Shown piece after piece: positions 1 to 8,357 of a stretch of DNA of 48,157 bases. The translations under genes were made by a program, and so were the position numbers. The stretch lies in IMG/VR virus record IMGVR_UViG_3300018063_000020, positions 1 through 48,157 of that record; one strand, 5' to 3'. The stretch comes from a virus. Every line of letters begins with the position of its first letter. Position 1 is the stretch's first letter. The notes under the pieces were generated by a model. The model saw only the letters and a program-made list of their open reading frames with translations. It had not been told where the DNA came from and did no database searches.

Positions 1-2
1 CG

Positions 3-2420
3 GCCATCGACACGGCGCCGGCCGGAGCCACCATCGTCATCAAGCCGGGGGTGTACCAGCAGCCGAGCGGCGGGGGTGTGTACGCGCACTTCATCACGCT
101 CTCACGCTCGGGCCTGACCATCCTGTGCGAGCCGGGCGTCTTGCTCCGAGGCCGGCGGACCGCCAATGCCTGGGACACCGCGGACATGACCAACTCGGGG
201 CCCTCCGGTGAGCGGTCGGTCATCCTCGCCATCACGGGCTCGAGCAACGTGGTTGACGGTTGCGACCTGACCCGAGCCGGAACCGGGAGCGTGGCAATCA
301 GTGGAAACGGGAACATCCTCCGGGGCAACTACATCACGGACAGCTTCAGCAGCGGCTTCGGGATCTCGGGCGCGGGGAACGTGGTCGAGTGGAACGAGGT
401 CTCGAACTCCATCCACGGCGGCGGCGGCGGAGTCAGCCCCGCCTCGTCCACGGCGACCGCGACCGGGAACATATACCGCCACAACTTCGGGCACCACAGC
501 GGCCGCTACTGGAACGGATCGGCGTGGGTCAAGGTGCCTTCGATCCCCGGAGATCCTGACGGCGGCGGGAACAGCGACGCCTTCGGGGCCTCGAAGTATT
601 GCAGCGACGGGCGCTCGTCCAACGGCTGCGCGGGCACTGTGCTCTACGCGAATATCGGTATCGACAACGCGGACGATAACATCGACGTAAGCGTAACGCA
701 GAGCCGGATCGAGGCGAACGTGGGCGCGCGCAACGGCCCGGTGGGGTGCCGCGTCATCAAGACGCTGCGCTCGTGCCCTTCGGGATGCGTGGCCGAGGGG
801 AATCTCGGGTGGGGTTCCGACCCGATGTGCGAGTCGGGAAAGAACAAGGGGATGGAGTTCGCGGGCGCGTGGACGGTCACGAACAACCGCGACTATGGCC
901 ACCCTGCCGGCCAGGGGATCCGCGTCAACGGCGCCGTGGCGGGCGGGACGAACGTCCAGGCCACGGCTTACCCAGGGACGGTGGACCTAACTCCTCCGAC
1001 CGGTGGCCGGCCATGGGAGCGCTATCGAACAATGTGGGAGCGCTTCCGCGCGGTGAACCCTTGGATGCCCGCGCTTCCCGCGTATCCCGGGATGATCTGG
1101 GGACCGCAGCCGTCGCCTACGCCCTTGCCGAGCCCCACGCCTTCACCCAGCCCTACTCCGAGCCCGACGCCTACACCTACTCCGTCGCCTTCACCCAGTC
1201 CCACGCCGTCACCGACACCAACGCCCAGCCCGAGCCCGTCCCCTACGCCATCGCCGGTGACGTATTGCTGCCCCACCGGCTGGACACTGAGCGGCACGAC
1301 CTGCAGCCGGACCGAGACGCAGCCGGCGACCCCATGCGCGAGCCAGACGCCTTCCCCGAGCCCGACGCCTCCGCCGCCCTCGAACGGGCTCGAAGGCTTC
1401 GGCGCGGTCACCAACGGGGGCAACAGCGACCAGGCCGGATGCCCCGTGAATGGGCTCCATGACTCCGGCTTCGGGTCCTTGCGCTCGTGCTTCGAGGGGA
1501 GCGGCATCCGGAGGGCCGTGTTCTCCGGAGCCCCACTGGCAGGTGGAACCATCAACGTGCTGTCGCCGATCATCGTGAGGTCACCGTTCCTGACGGTCGA
1601 TGCTACCGGGGTTGCCCCGCCTGGCATCACGCTCGACTTCTCGGGGCTCGCGGGGAGCGGGGAAGGCGGGCGGCACTTCATCATCACGGCCGGCGCTGAC
1701 GACACCATTCTTCGGGGCATCCGCTTCGCCGAGCACTACGCCGCCCTGATCGACGCGGACACGAACCCGGACCGCAAGCTGTCGCGCGTGGTGGTCGACC
1801 ATTGCACGTTCGCCCCTCGCGACGGCGCGGACTCGGCCTTCGACGTGCACGGCGCAGTGGAGGACGTGAGCCTGACATGGAACGTCTTCCGCGGGAACAA
1901 GGTCCAGTCGATCAGCGGGCCGAGCGCGAGCGCGGTCAAGGCGAGGCTCACCGTAGCCCACAACGTCTACTCCGGAGAGGAGCGCAACCCCCAGGTCAGG
2001 ATGCCGACGCAGCTCCTCGACCTCGTCAATAACATCGTCGCCTACTGGGGCATCGCAGGGACGCGCTTCCGCGCCGACTCAGGCGAGGGGTTCGTCTCTG
2101 CTAACGTGGTCGGCAACGTCTGGCTCGCGGGCCCCAGCTCGCGCACGACGTGGGCCGTGGTCTACGGGACCAGCCCGGGCCGCGGCGACGACGGGGCGAC
2201 TCAGACGTACGCGCTCGACAACGTGACCCCGCCCGCCGTGACAACCGATCTCCGCTCGACTCTACCGGCGCCGCTGCTCATCCCGCCCGCGGCGCGGGTG
2301 CAGACGTGGCCTGCGTCCGAGCTGGCGGACCGAGTCATCCCGTTCGTGGGCGCGGTCAACGCGCGGACCCTGGACGACGACGCGTTCCTTCAACGGCTCG
2401 CTCAGGACCTGCGTCAGTGA
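3..2420 (+). CDS. Tailspike with two pectate-lyase-like beta-helix domains (5' partial)
   Basis: The frame is open to the window edge, so the N-terminus is missing; 805 residues are visible. The first third has many short N/G/V-rich turns (NVVDGCDL, NGNILRGNYI, GNVVEWNEV) typical of a right-handed parallel beta-helix, and an ADDNIDV segment that recalls pectate lyases. A Pro/Ser/Thr linker follows (about nt 1108-1255), then a short Cys-rich patch (CCPTGWTLSGTTC) and a second short PT linker. The C-terminal third looks like a PL1-type pectate lyase: GFGAVTNGG, GSLRSC, VVDHCTF, and HNVYSGEERNPQVRM, which keeps the R-x-P-x-x-R arrangement of the family. I infer a depolymerising receptor-binding spike acting on host surface polysaccharide. 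The stop overlaps the next gene (GTGA). The substrate is unknown; a phage-borne secreted lyase is a less likely alternative. Confidence 0.8.
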   Translation, partial: AIDTAPAGATIVIKPGVYQQPSGGGVYAHFITLSRSGLTILCEPGVLLRGRRTANAWDTADMTNSGPSGERSVILAITGSSNVVDGCDLTRAGTGSVAISGNGNILRGNYITDSFSSGFGISGAGNVVEWNEVSNSIHGGGGGVSPASSTATATGNIYRHNFGHHSGRYWNGSAWVKVPSIPGDPDGGGNSDAFGASKYCSDGRSSNGCAGTVLYANIGIDNADDNIDVSVTQSRIEANVGARNGPVGCRVIKTLRSCPSGCVAEGNLGWGSDPMCESGKNKGMEFAGAWTVTNNRDYGHPAGQGIRVNGAVAGGTNVQATAYPGTVDLTPPTGGRPWERYRTMWERFRAVNPWMPALPAYPGMIWGPQPSPTPLPSPTPSPSPTPSPTPTPTPSPSPSPTPSPTPTPSPSPSPTPSPVTYCCPTGWTLSGTTCSRTETQPATPCASQTPSPSPTPPPPSNGLEGFGAVTNGGNSDQAGCPVNGLHDSGFGSLRSCFEGSGIRRAVFSGAPLAGGTINVLSPIIVRSPFLTVDATGVAPPGITLDFSGLAGSGEGGRHFIITAGADDTILRGIRFAEHYAALIDADTNPDRKLSRVVVDHCTFAPRDGADSAFDVHGAVEDVSLTWNVFRGNKVQSISGPSASAVKARLTVAHNVYSGEERNPQVRMPTQLLDLVNNIVAYWGIAGTRFRADSGEGFVSANVVGNVWLAGPSSRTTWAVVYGTSPGRGDDGATQTYALDNVTPPAVTTDLRSTLPAPLLIPPAARVQTWPASELADRVIPFVGAVNARTLDDDAFLQRLAQDLRQ
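1108..1255 (+). repeat. Pro-Thr-Ser linker repeat region in spike gene
   Basis: The DNA is built of near-repeated cccagc/ccgagc/ccgacgcct units that encode alternating SPTP/SPSP/TPTP dipeptides between the two beta-helix domains. Such linkers are normal in modular secreted bacterial carbohydrate-active enzymes and uncommon in phage spikes. The repeat is prone to slippage, so its length may vary between related genomes. Confidence 0.85.
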
Positions 2421-2821
2421 GCACCACGGCGCCTGAGACCGAAGGGACAGTCTCTTCGGAGCAAGTGCGCGCGCCGTTGCGTCGCTGCGTCCCACGCCTG
2501 CCAGAGTTGCCAGACGACAGCTTCGCACCATTCGCCGGCCTGAGGGTCTGCGTCTCTCTCGCTGGTCGCGCCCGTCCAGATCACTACGATGGCGATGGAA
2601 AGTGCTACTGGTGCTCAACGGTGTGCGTCGACGGGCTCACGGGACAGTACACCGCTTCCACAGTTACTTACGATTCCCCTTCGCCGGCAACCGAATGGTG
2701 CGGAGCCGGCGCACTCTCGCCCCAGCATCCCGCCGCCCGTAAAGCCGGGCTACCTTCCGGCCCGCCGGCAGCCAGACGCGCGGTCAGGCTCTCCGGCGGG
2801 CGTCGTACGGTGCGCGCGTGA
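2417..2821 (+). CDS. Hypothetical Cys-containing protein
   Basis: I do not recognise this 134-residue protein. It starts at a GTG that overlaps the spike stop (GTGA) and its own stop overlaps the GTG of the next gene, so it fits a translationally coupled operon. The middle holds a cysteine cluster (GKCYWCSTVC) after a DHYDGDG segment; the C-terminus is Arg/Ala/Pro-rich and looks weakly constrained. No membrane segment is obvious. The main support is the double 4-base overlap rather than homology. Confidence 0.45.
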   Translation: MSTTAPETEGTVSSEQVRAPLRRCVPRLPELPDDSFAPFAGLRVCVSLAGRARPDHYDGDGKCYWCSTVCVDGLTGQYTASTVTYDSPSPATEWCGAGALSPQHPAARKAGLPSGPPAARRAVRLSGGRRTVRA

Positions 2822-3123
2822 CGGCGGCTCTCTGGGACGCGTTGGCCGGACTCGCCGGGGCAGCCACGATGCTCTGCCGGTGGCTGCTCTACTGGGCTGC
2901 CTGCTTGATCGTCGTGGGCATTCTCGTGGGGGCCACGCTCTCCGCGTCCGTGATGGCCACGCCGTGGCTACGAGAGGGGATCGCTCGCTGGTGGCGCGAG
3001 CATTCGGAGAAGCAGCAGGCCACGCCCCGCGAGAGCAAGGCAAACGCGGTGCCCCCCGCTGGCACGACCACCGACAACCCCATCGCCGACGCGAGCGCGG
3101 GCTTCTATGCGAGACGGAATTGA
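2818..3123 (+). CDS. Small membrane protein
   Basis: A 101-residue protein with a GTG start overlapping the preceding stop. Residues about 8-50 are hydrophobic (LAGLAGAATMLCRWLLYWAACLI then VVGILVGATLSASVMA), enough for one or two membrane spans, followed by a charged tail with a WWREHSEKQQ segment. Its place in a run of membrane and coiled-coil genes between the spike and the fibres suggests a lysis-cassette component (holin or accessory), but there is no family motif to prove it. Confidence 0.6.
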   Translation: MTAALWDALAGLAGAATMLCRWLLYWAACLIVVGILVGATLSASVMATPWLREGIARWWREHSEKQQATPRESKANAVPPAGTTTDNPIADASAGFYARRN

Positions 3124-3503
3124 CCCCGGAAGTCCAGCTCGAGCTCGCGAAAGCCGGGGGCGCTCTGGCCGTCGCGGCCTTCGCCCTCTTCGGGTGGTGG
3201 ATCCGCAAGCGCGGGCCGAGTCGCATCCGTCGGCTGGAGATGAGCCACGATCGTCTTCAGCGCGCGTTCCTGGTCTCTGTCAATAGAGACCGGATCCTTT
3301 GTGATTGGATGCGCCGCGTGATCCGTGCCGTTGAGAGGGGAGACGTGGACTCGCTCCGACGATTGGCGATCGACGAGCTTGACCCGTACAGAGAGGCCCT
3401 TTGGCGTCGAGAGGGGTCCCCGAAGCGTCCACGGGGGCGAGAGCGCATTGAGAACCTACTCGCAAGGGACGTGATCATCCTTGACCCCGGAACCGAGGGC
3501 TGA
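3120..3503 (+). CDS. Small membrane-anchored protein (TTG start)
   Basis: A 127-residue protein. The only start matching the operon spacing is a TTG overlapping the upstream TGA. One N-terminal hydrophobic span (GGALAVAAFALFGWWI) is followed by a basic RKRGPSRIRR stretch and a long charged, probably helical cytoplasmic tail. It belongs to the same coupled run as its neighbours and its own TGA overlaps the next ATG. I see no enzymatic motif. Possible roles are holin partner or inner-membrane spanin-like protein; neither is shown. Confidence 0.55.
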   Translation: MTPEVQLELAKAGGALAVAAFALFGWWIRKRGPSRIRRLEMSHDRLQRAFLVSVNRDRILCDWMRRVIRAVERGDVDSLRRLAIDELDPYREALWRREGSPKRPRGRERIENLLARDVIILDPGTEG

Positions 3504-3979
3504 TGAACGAATGGACACGGTGGGCCTTCGAGGCTCTCGAGATTGCCGGGATCTGCTGGCTCCTCGTCCGCAGCTTCGGCGGTGGCGGAATCGCGCGGTT
3601 GCACAGCGATCTCTTCGCGCTACGGCAGAACCTGGAAAAGGACACCGAAGAGATCCGGCATGATCTGCGGAGAAACACGGCCGAGATGCGAAAGGACGCA
3701 CTGGCTTTGACCGCTCGAGTAGAAACGCTCGAACGTGAAGGCACGCGGATGGCGGACTTCCGGGGTGATGTTCTGGACCGCCTCGCGGTGCTGGATGACG
3801 ACGCGAAGGACGAGATGAAGTTGCTCACCGAAATCTCGGCGGAGCTGAAGGCCGCAACGAAGGCGTTGTCCTTCCGCCTGGAGCAGGTCGCCGTGACGAT
3901 CGACAACGTGAAGCGGGTGCAAGACGGCCTCAAGCTGGTGGGCCCAGGGCCTTCCGCACGTCCGGCGTCAGACAAGTGA
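3503..3979 (+). CDS. Membrane-anchored coiled-coil protein
   Basis: A 158-residue protein with a short hydrophobic N-terminal segment (residues about 9-24, LEIAGICWLLVRSFG) followed by about 100 residues of heptad-like charged sequence (DLFALRQNLEKDTEEIRH and so on) predicted to form a long coiled coil, then a Pro/Ser tail. The architecture resembles i-spanin-type or Mcp-like membrane-tethered coiled coils in phage lysis regions. The ATG overlaps the previous stop. The function is inferred from architecture and place only. Confidence 0.65.
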   Translation: MNEWTRWAFEALEIAGICWLLVRSFGGGGIARLHSDLFALRQNLEKDTEEIRHDLRRNTAEMRKDALALTARVETLEREGTRMADFRGDVLDRLAVLDDDAKDEMKLLTEISAELKAATKALSFRLEQVAVTIDNVKRVQDGLKLVGPGPSARPASDK

Positions 3980-3983
3980 GTCC

Positions 3984-4427
3984 GTGGGCATCATCGGCGA
4001 CTACAAGCTCTACCGGCGCGCGAAGGGCGCTCTGAAGAGGTTCAAGGAGGAAGCCGTGCTCAATGGGATTCCGGTCGCCGTGAAGCGGTTCGTGCTCGTG
4101 GTCGCTCCGCCGGTCGTGGCTTACGTGTCGGCCGCGTGCCCCGCGCTCTTCAGCTCCACCGGGGTCGTGGCCCTCGGTGGAGCCGCGATCGCCGCGGTCC
4201 TCTCGGGGCGCAAGAGCCAGTCCGCCGGCAAGGCAACGGCAGCGGGCGTGGGCTCGTTCGTCGGAACCGTCGCCCTCGCATACAGCGGGGCCCGCGGGTG
4301 GATCGATGGGGCTTGCGGGACCACGTTCCTCCAGCAGCTTCCGACGCTGGCCACCACGGCGCTGAGCCTCGGCCTCGCGGCGTACATGCGGGGCACGCCG
4401 AAGGCGGAGGACGGGGGGAGGACCTAA
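3984..4427 (+). CDS. Putative holin-like multi-span membrane protein
   Basis: A 147-residue protein from a GTG start. After a basic amphipathic N-terminus (YRRAKGALKRFKEE) come about four hydrophobic segments: VAVKRFVLVVAPPVVAYVSA, STGVVALGGAAIAAVLSG, GVGSFVGTVALAYSGA and TLATTALSLGLAAYM. The end is charged. Size and topology fit a phage holin, and the gene sits in a run of membrane proteins, but no endolysin is adjacent in the window. Another phage membrane protein is the alternative. Confidence 0.55.
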   Translation: MGIIGDYKLYRRAKGALKRFKEEAVLNGIPVAVKRFVLVVAPPVVAYVSAACPALFSSTGVVALGGAAIAAVLSGRKSQSAGKATAAGVGSFVGTVALAYSGARGWIDGACGTTFLQQLPTLATTALSLGLAAYMRGTPKAEDGGRT

Positions 4428-4591
4428 TGGAAGCAATCGGCAGTGGTAGGGTCGTCAGCGCGCAGATCGAGGCAACCGTGATCCGCGCCAACGGGACGCG
4501 CGAGGAACTCGGCGTCGTCAGCTACTGGCACAGGAACCCGCTCCGACGCATCTGGTACGTGCTCGGACGCATGTGGAGGCAAGGCAAATGA
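4427..4591 (+). CDS. Small conserved-looking protein, unknown function
   Basis: A 54-residue protein whose ATG overlaps the TAA of the preceding gene. The sequence has a short beta-like segment (RVVSAQIEATVIRANGTREELGVV in pieces) and a basic aromatic tail (WYVLGRMWRQGK). Its stop overlaps the next start (ATGA). I cannot assign a function. Coupling on both sides and a sensible amino-acid make-up are the evidence. Confidence 0.5.
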   Translation: MEAIGSGRVVSAQIEATVIRANGTREELGVVSYWHRNPLRRIWYVLGRMWRQGK

Positions 4592-4995
4592 GCACCCTTC
4601 TTTTTCTCGCCCTCCTGCTGATGTTCGGCGCGACGGTCTATACGAACGCAGGCAAGGCAATCACGACCAACCGTATCAAGGGTGCCGGCACCGAGCCGCT
4701 GTTCGTTGCCTGGGGAACCGGCGCCGGGACTGCTGCCGCCACGGACACCACGCTCTTTACGGAGAGTGCGGAGGCCCGCACCAGCGGCACCAGTTCACAG
4801 CAGACCACGACCGTGACCAACGACACCTACCAAGTACTCGGGACGATCACGGCCACCGCAACCCGCGCCATCACGAACGCCGGACTCTTCGATGCGTCCT
4901 CCGCCGGGAACATGCTCATGAAGGGCGACTTCGCGACGATCAACCTGGCAACAAACGACTCGATCGCGTTCACGATGAAAGTGGCCTTCGCCTGA
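4588..4995 (+). CDS. Putative structural protein with N-terminal hydrophobic segment
   Basis: A 135-residue protein; GGAGG at 4574-4578 lies 8 bases before the ATG. Residues 3-14 (TLLFLALLLMFG) resemble a signal or membrane segment. The rest is rich in Thr, Ala and Gly with alternating beta-type pattern and a FVAWGTGAGTAAATDTTL segment. It lies between the membrane-protein cluster and the repeat-rich fibre gene, so I infer a virion or tail-fibre-associated protein. No specific family is claimed. Confidence 0.55.
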   Translation: MSTLLFLALLLMFGATVYTNAGKAITTNRIKGAGTEPLFVAWGTGAGTAAATDTTLFTESAEARTSGTSSQQTTTVTNDTYQVLGTITATATRAITNAGLFDASSAGNMLMKGDFATINLATNDSIAFTMKVAFA

Positions 4996-5011
4996 TAGGC
5001 GGGGGGAAACA

Positions 5012-7198
5012 TTGGCCGCTCTCGTCCACTTCGGCCGTCGCGACGCGACGCAGCGCACTACCACCTCGACGTCCGCGGTGGAGGTGACGCAGCATACCGT
5101 CAACTGGTCGGATCTGACGGGGGCGGGCTTCGCCAACGGCGACGAGGTGCTCATCCTCGTCAGGGCGGCGCTCAACATCGACAGCGCGAATGGCCTCTTG
5201 ACCTACGCGGCGGGCCGCGGGACGACGTTCGCGGGACGCACGCAGTGGGCGGACTCGGTCTCCACGATCGAGGGTCAGTCGACGACGGCGACGCGGGGAC
5301 ACCACTACGGGTGGTTCCACAAGCACACCCTGGTCACGGACGAGAACATCTACTTCGCGCTGACCGCAGTCGGCGGGACGAACACCGCGCGGGTCACCGA
5401 CTTCAGCGTCGTCGTCCTCAAGCTCACGGGCCTCGGGGCGGACGACTACAAGTACAACGAGCAAACCGATAGCGGCGACGCGCCGACTTCATACGACACC
5501 ACCGGAGCAACCGTCACGCTTCCGGGCAGCGCGAACTCCGATTGGCTTGTGCTCTCGTGCGTCCACTGGCTGATTGACTCCACGTCGGCCGACCTCCTCC
5601 ACGCGCTCAGCGATGGCGGCTCTGACGTCGGCGAGCTCCAGTGGGAGGGGGAAGACGTAGCCGAGGAGCGCAACACCCTGGTTTCCCGGTACATCGCGGA
5701 CGTAGCCTCGGACCGCGTCGAGCGCACGCGTTTCCGGACGGACACGGCGACCACGCACGACGTGGACATGACGAAGGTGTTTGCCCTCCGCCTGGACGCG
5801 TTCGTCGATCACAGCGGCGTGCAGAGCACCTCTACCATTACCCACACGGCTACCGCTACCTACCAGGAGGCTGCGGGCGTTCCGTCGCACCCGGTGACGG
5901 CGACCGGCGATCACCTCATCTTCGCAGAGAGCGTCTCCGATTCGTACCAGGAAGCGACCAAGAACCCCTTCAGTCGGATTCAGGTCGGTGGCTCCGATTG
6001 GCCCGAAGCCGGGATGGGAGACGGCGGCGGCGCCTACGGCCACGGCGCGGCCGACAAGCACGGGGTCTGTCAATTCGGGATCGCGAGCCTCAACTCCGGA
6101 ACCGCTGACATCGACTGGGATCTCCAGGAAGGCGTAGACGTCACGCCGAACTACTCGCACAGCTATCACACCCTTGTTGCCATCTCGATGGAGCTGGCCG
6201 CCGGCGGTACCACCTTCAACCAGTCCGTGACTGCCACTTCCACCGCAACTTCCACGATGGTGCGGTCCTCCGGCAAACTGGTGAACGCGAGTGGAACCGG
6301 CACGCCCACAATGATCAGGCAGGCCGGCAAGGCCATGAGCGCAGCGTCGTCGGCCGCGGCATCCACGCTCAAGTCCGTGGGCAAGGCGCTCGCCGCGTCT
6401 GGTGCTGGTACGGCGACCCTTTCGAGCAGCCTGATCTTCGCGCGAACCTTGAGCGCCGTGGCGACTGGGACGGCTACCGTGGTGCGTCAGGCTGGAAAAC
6501 TCATGTCGGCCTCGAGCACGACCGCGACCACGATGGTGCGGTCGGCGGGGAAGCTCGTCTCGGCCTCGGTCACGGGTACCGCGTCGATGGTCCGGAGTGT
6601 CGGGAAAATCCTCGCCACGATCACGGCCACCGGGACGGCGACGATCGAGAAGGGGCTCCAGTTCATCGTCACGATGACGGCGGCCGGGACGGGCACCGCA
6701 GCCATGGTCAGGCAGGCGGGCAAGGTCCTGGCCGCGGTCTCAACAGCAAGCGCCACGACCCAGAAGGCATGTGCGAAGGCGCTGTCCGCGTCGAGCGTGG
6801 CCGCGGCTTCCATGCTCAAGCAGGCGACCAAGACTCTCGCGGCCGGGGGCACGGGGACCGCCACGTTGGTCAAGGGCCTGGCCTTCGGAATGACCATGAC
6901 AGTCACGGCCTCGGGCCTGCCCACCGTGGTCCGCCAGATCGAGAAGCTCGTTTCCGCTAGCGGGACAGGGGCGGGAAGTATGCAGCGGGCCGTGGGCAAG
7001 ACTCTGGTGGCCACCGCCACCGCAAGCTCTACCCTGCTCAAGGCGGTCGGCAAGATCCTCGCGGTCGTGGCTAACGGGCTCACGACTCTCGGGACACTGT
7101 TCATCCCCGGGGGTGGGGGCGGGGTCACCCTCACCGGAATCGGGACCGTTCGGTCCATGGCCACCGTCCGCACGGCGGTGGCCACGAGGAAGACGTGA
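5012..7198 (+). CDS. Large repeat-containing tail fibre protein
   Basis: A 728-residue protein from a TTG start with a GGGGGGA ribosome site just upstream. The N-terminal half (residues 1-395) looks globular and beta-rich, with WFHKHTLVTDENIYFALTAV and HHYGW segments like those in phage proteins of unknown function. The C-terminal half (about 405-720) is a long array of imperfect repeats of about 20-23 residues with the theme T-A-T-M-V-R-x-A-G-K-x-L-x-A-S, ending in a Gly run. The array probably forms an elongated fibre shaft or stalk. The stop overlaps the next GTG. I infer a receptor-binding or decorative fibre; the exact partner is unknown. Confidence 0.7.
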   Translation: MAALVHFGRRDATQRTTTSTSAVEVTQHTVNWSDLTGAGFANGDEVLILVRAALNIDSANGLLTYAAGRGTTFAGRTQWADSVSTIEGQSTTATRGHHYGWFHKHTLVTDENIYFALTAVGGTNTARVTDFSVVVLKLTGLGADDYKYNEQTDSGDAPTSYDTTGATVTLPGSANSDWLVLSCVHWLIDSTSADLLHALSDGGSDVGELQWEGEDVAEERNTLVSRYIADVASDRVERTRFRTDTATTHDVDMTKVFALRLDAFVDHSGVQSTSTITHTATATYQEAAGVPSHPVTATGDHLIFAESVSDSYQEATKNPFSRIQVGGSDWPEAGMGDGGGAYGHGAADKHGVCQFGIASLNSGTADIDWDLQEGVDVTPNYSHSYHTLVAISMELAAGGTTFNQSVTATSTATSTMVRSSGKLVNASGTGTPTMIRQAGKAMSAASSAAASTLKSVGKALAASGAGTATLSSSLIFARTLSAVATGTATVVRQAGKLMSASSTTATTMVRSAGKLVSASVTGTASMVRSVGKILATITATGTATIEKGLQFIVTMTAAGTGTAAMVRQAGKVLAAVSTASATTQKACAKALSASSVAAASMLKQATKTLAAGGTGTATLVKGLAFGMTMTVTASGLPTVVRQIEKLVSASGTGAGSMQRAVGKTLVATATASSTLLKAVGKILAVVANGLTTLGTLFIPGGGGGVTLTGIGTVRSMATVRTAVATRKT
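6225..7100 (+). repeat. Array of ~22-residue MVR-AGK-L-AS repeats
   Basis: About a dozen imperfect units recur inside the fibre gene, recognisable at DNA level by repeated atggtgcggtc...ggcaa(g/a)ct(g/c) blocks. Each unit has a basic VR / GK pair and a small-residue, Ser/Thr/Ala-rich half. The positions of Arg, Gly-Lys and the following hydrophobic residue are kept while the rest drifts, as expected for a repeating fibrous fold under selection. Confidence 0.8.
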
Positions 7199-7959
7199 GC
7201 GCGCCAGACACCTACGCCGGACTGAACTACTGGCTCAAGGCTGACGCCCTGAGCCTCAGCGACAACGACCCGGTTGCGAGCTGGGCCTCGAGCGCCGTCA
7301 CGTCTTCGGTGGCGATGACCCAGATCACCGCAGGGAAGCGGGCCACGTTCAAGGCCGATGTCTGGAACCATCTCCCCATTGTGCGCTTCGACGGCGTTGA
7401 CGACGAGATGCAGTCCACGACTCAGATCGGAGCGATGGTCGCGAACAACCTCTTCACCATCGTCGCGGTCGTGGCGCCTCAAAGCGGTAGCAGCCAGGCC
7501 AGCATGTGGCTCAACGACTGCGTCTTCGGGGACCGAATCGGGTTCATGGGCATGTTCATCAAGGCAGGCCCTGTCGCCTGGGCCTTCAACTGGGACGGCA
7601 ACTCCGATACTGCTGGCCCGCTGACCATCTCCGGCCCCCTCCCGAGCGTGGTGATGATCCGTCACCAGGGCGGGAATCTCTATTGCAGCGTGAACAACGG
7701 ACCCGAGGTCAGCGCGCCGAGCGGGAACACCGGCAGCCTGGTCGGGGTCCTCACGATAGGCAAGTCCACGTCCGGCTCCACGGACTACCTCGACGCCGAT
7801 GTGGGCGAGGTGTGCCTCTATAACAACGGCTTCAGCGATCCGGCCGATCGCACCGGACTTTTCGAGTGGCTGCGCGACAAGTGGGTCGCGAGTCCGTCAA
7901 TCCACGGATCCAGCCTTAAGAGCCTGGTCCCCTCTCGCACCACGGAGCGCTCGTCATGA
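7195..7959 (+). CDS. LamG/concanavalin A-like lectin-fold protein
   Basis: A 254-residue protein with a GTG start overlapping the fibre stop. The sequence has the pattern of a laminin-G-like jelly roll: LNYWLKADALS, VASWASS, LPIVRFDGVDDEM, FTIVAVVAP, AFNWDGNSDTAGP, LYCSVNNG, VLTIGKSTS and GEVCLYNN. It closely matches the C-terminal domain of the tail protein at 24521-26581, including the AFNWDG and CSVN(N/G)G blocks. I infer a carbohydrate-binding virion protein attached to the neighbouring fibre. The stop overlaps the next gene. Confidence 0.72.
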   Translation: MSAPDTYAGLNYWLKADALSLSDNDPVASWASSAVTSSVAMTQITAGKRATFKADVWNHLPIVRFDGVDDEMQSTTQIGAMVANNLFTIVAVVAPQSGSSQASMWLNDCVFGDRIGFMGMFIKAGPVAWAFNWDGNSDTAGPLTISGPLPSVVMIRHQGGNLYCSVNNGPEVSAPSGNTGSLVGVLTIGKSTSGSTDYLDADVGEVCLYNNGFSDPADRTGLFEWLRDKWVASPSIHGSSLKSLVPSRTTERSS

Positions 7960-8276
7960 GCACGATCAGCGAAAACTACACCGAGGGCTACACCGGGGAC
8001 ATCATCTACCAGCTACTTGATAACGGCTTACCCTTCGATGCGACCGGAATGTCGATCGACATCGTCCTCAAGGACCAGGCGGGCCTAACGGTCGATGTTG
8101 TAGGAGACGTCTCGTGGGAAACCGCCGCCTTGAGCAAGCCCAAGTACATTCCAGACCCCACTGACTTCGTGGCGGCGAGGTCGCCCTACACCGCCCACTG
8201 GAAGGTGACCAACGGGACCAAGGTCCTCTTCTACCCTCAGGGCGCGCCCATCGTATGGCGTGTGCACAAGCAATGA
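7956..8276 (+). CDS. BppU-like N-terminal-domain tail protein
   Basis: A 106-residue protein, ATG overlapping the upstream TGA. The pattern GDIIYQLLDNGLPFDATGMSI, IVLKDQAG, VSWETA and SPYTAHWKVTNG is that of small immunoglobulin-like proteins of phage baseplates (BppU N-terminal type), which assume a beta-sandwich. It ends the fibre module, and terS begins after a 146-base spacer. It is probably a virion connector for the fibres; assignment is by pattern only. Confidence 0.55.
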   Translation: MSTISENYTEGYTGDIIYQLLDNGLPFDATGMSIDIVLKDQAGLTVDVVGDVSWETAALSKPKYIPDPTDFVAARSPYTAHWKVTNGTKVLFYPQGAPIVWRVHKQ

Positions 8277-8357
8277 GAGGACGAGCGGGCCGGCGTCGAG
8301 ACCCCAGGGGTACTTTTATCGGGCGAATTGACCCCCCGCCTACGAGCCCGCGTCCTC
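8277..8357 (+). other. Long inverted repeat in non-coding spacer before terS (cos/pac or structured RNA candidate)
   Basis: GAGGAC (8277-8282) and GCGGGC (8285-8290) pair with GCCCGC (8346-8351) and GTCCTC (8352-8357), giving 12 base pairs with a two-base bulge and a loop of about 55 bases. GGCG/CGCC (8292-8295 with 8337-8340) can extend the stem. There is no T-run after it, so it is a poor intrinsic terminator. Packaging sites of many phages lie just before the small terminase gene; that link is inference. Confidence 0.4.

Noticed and set aside
1022-1720. Antisense Gly/Val-rich frame opposite the PT linker
   Set aside because: It is the mirror of the Pro/Thr repeats on the other strand, with no ribosome site or operon place.
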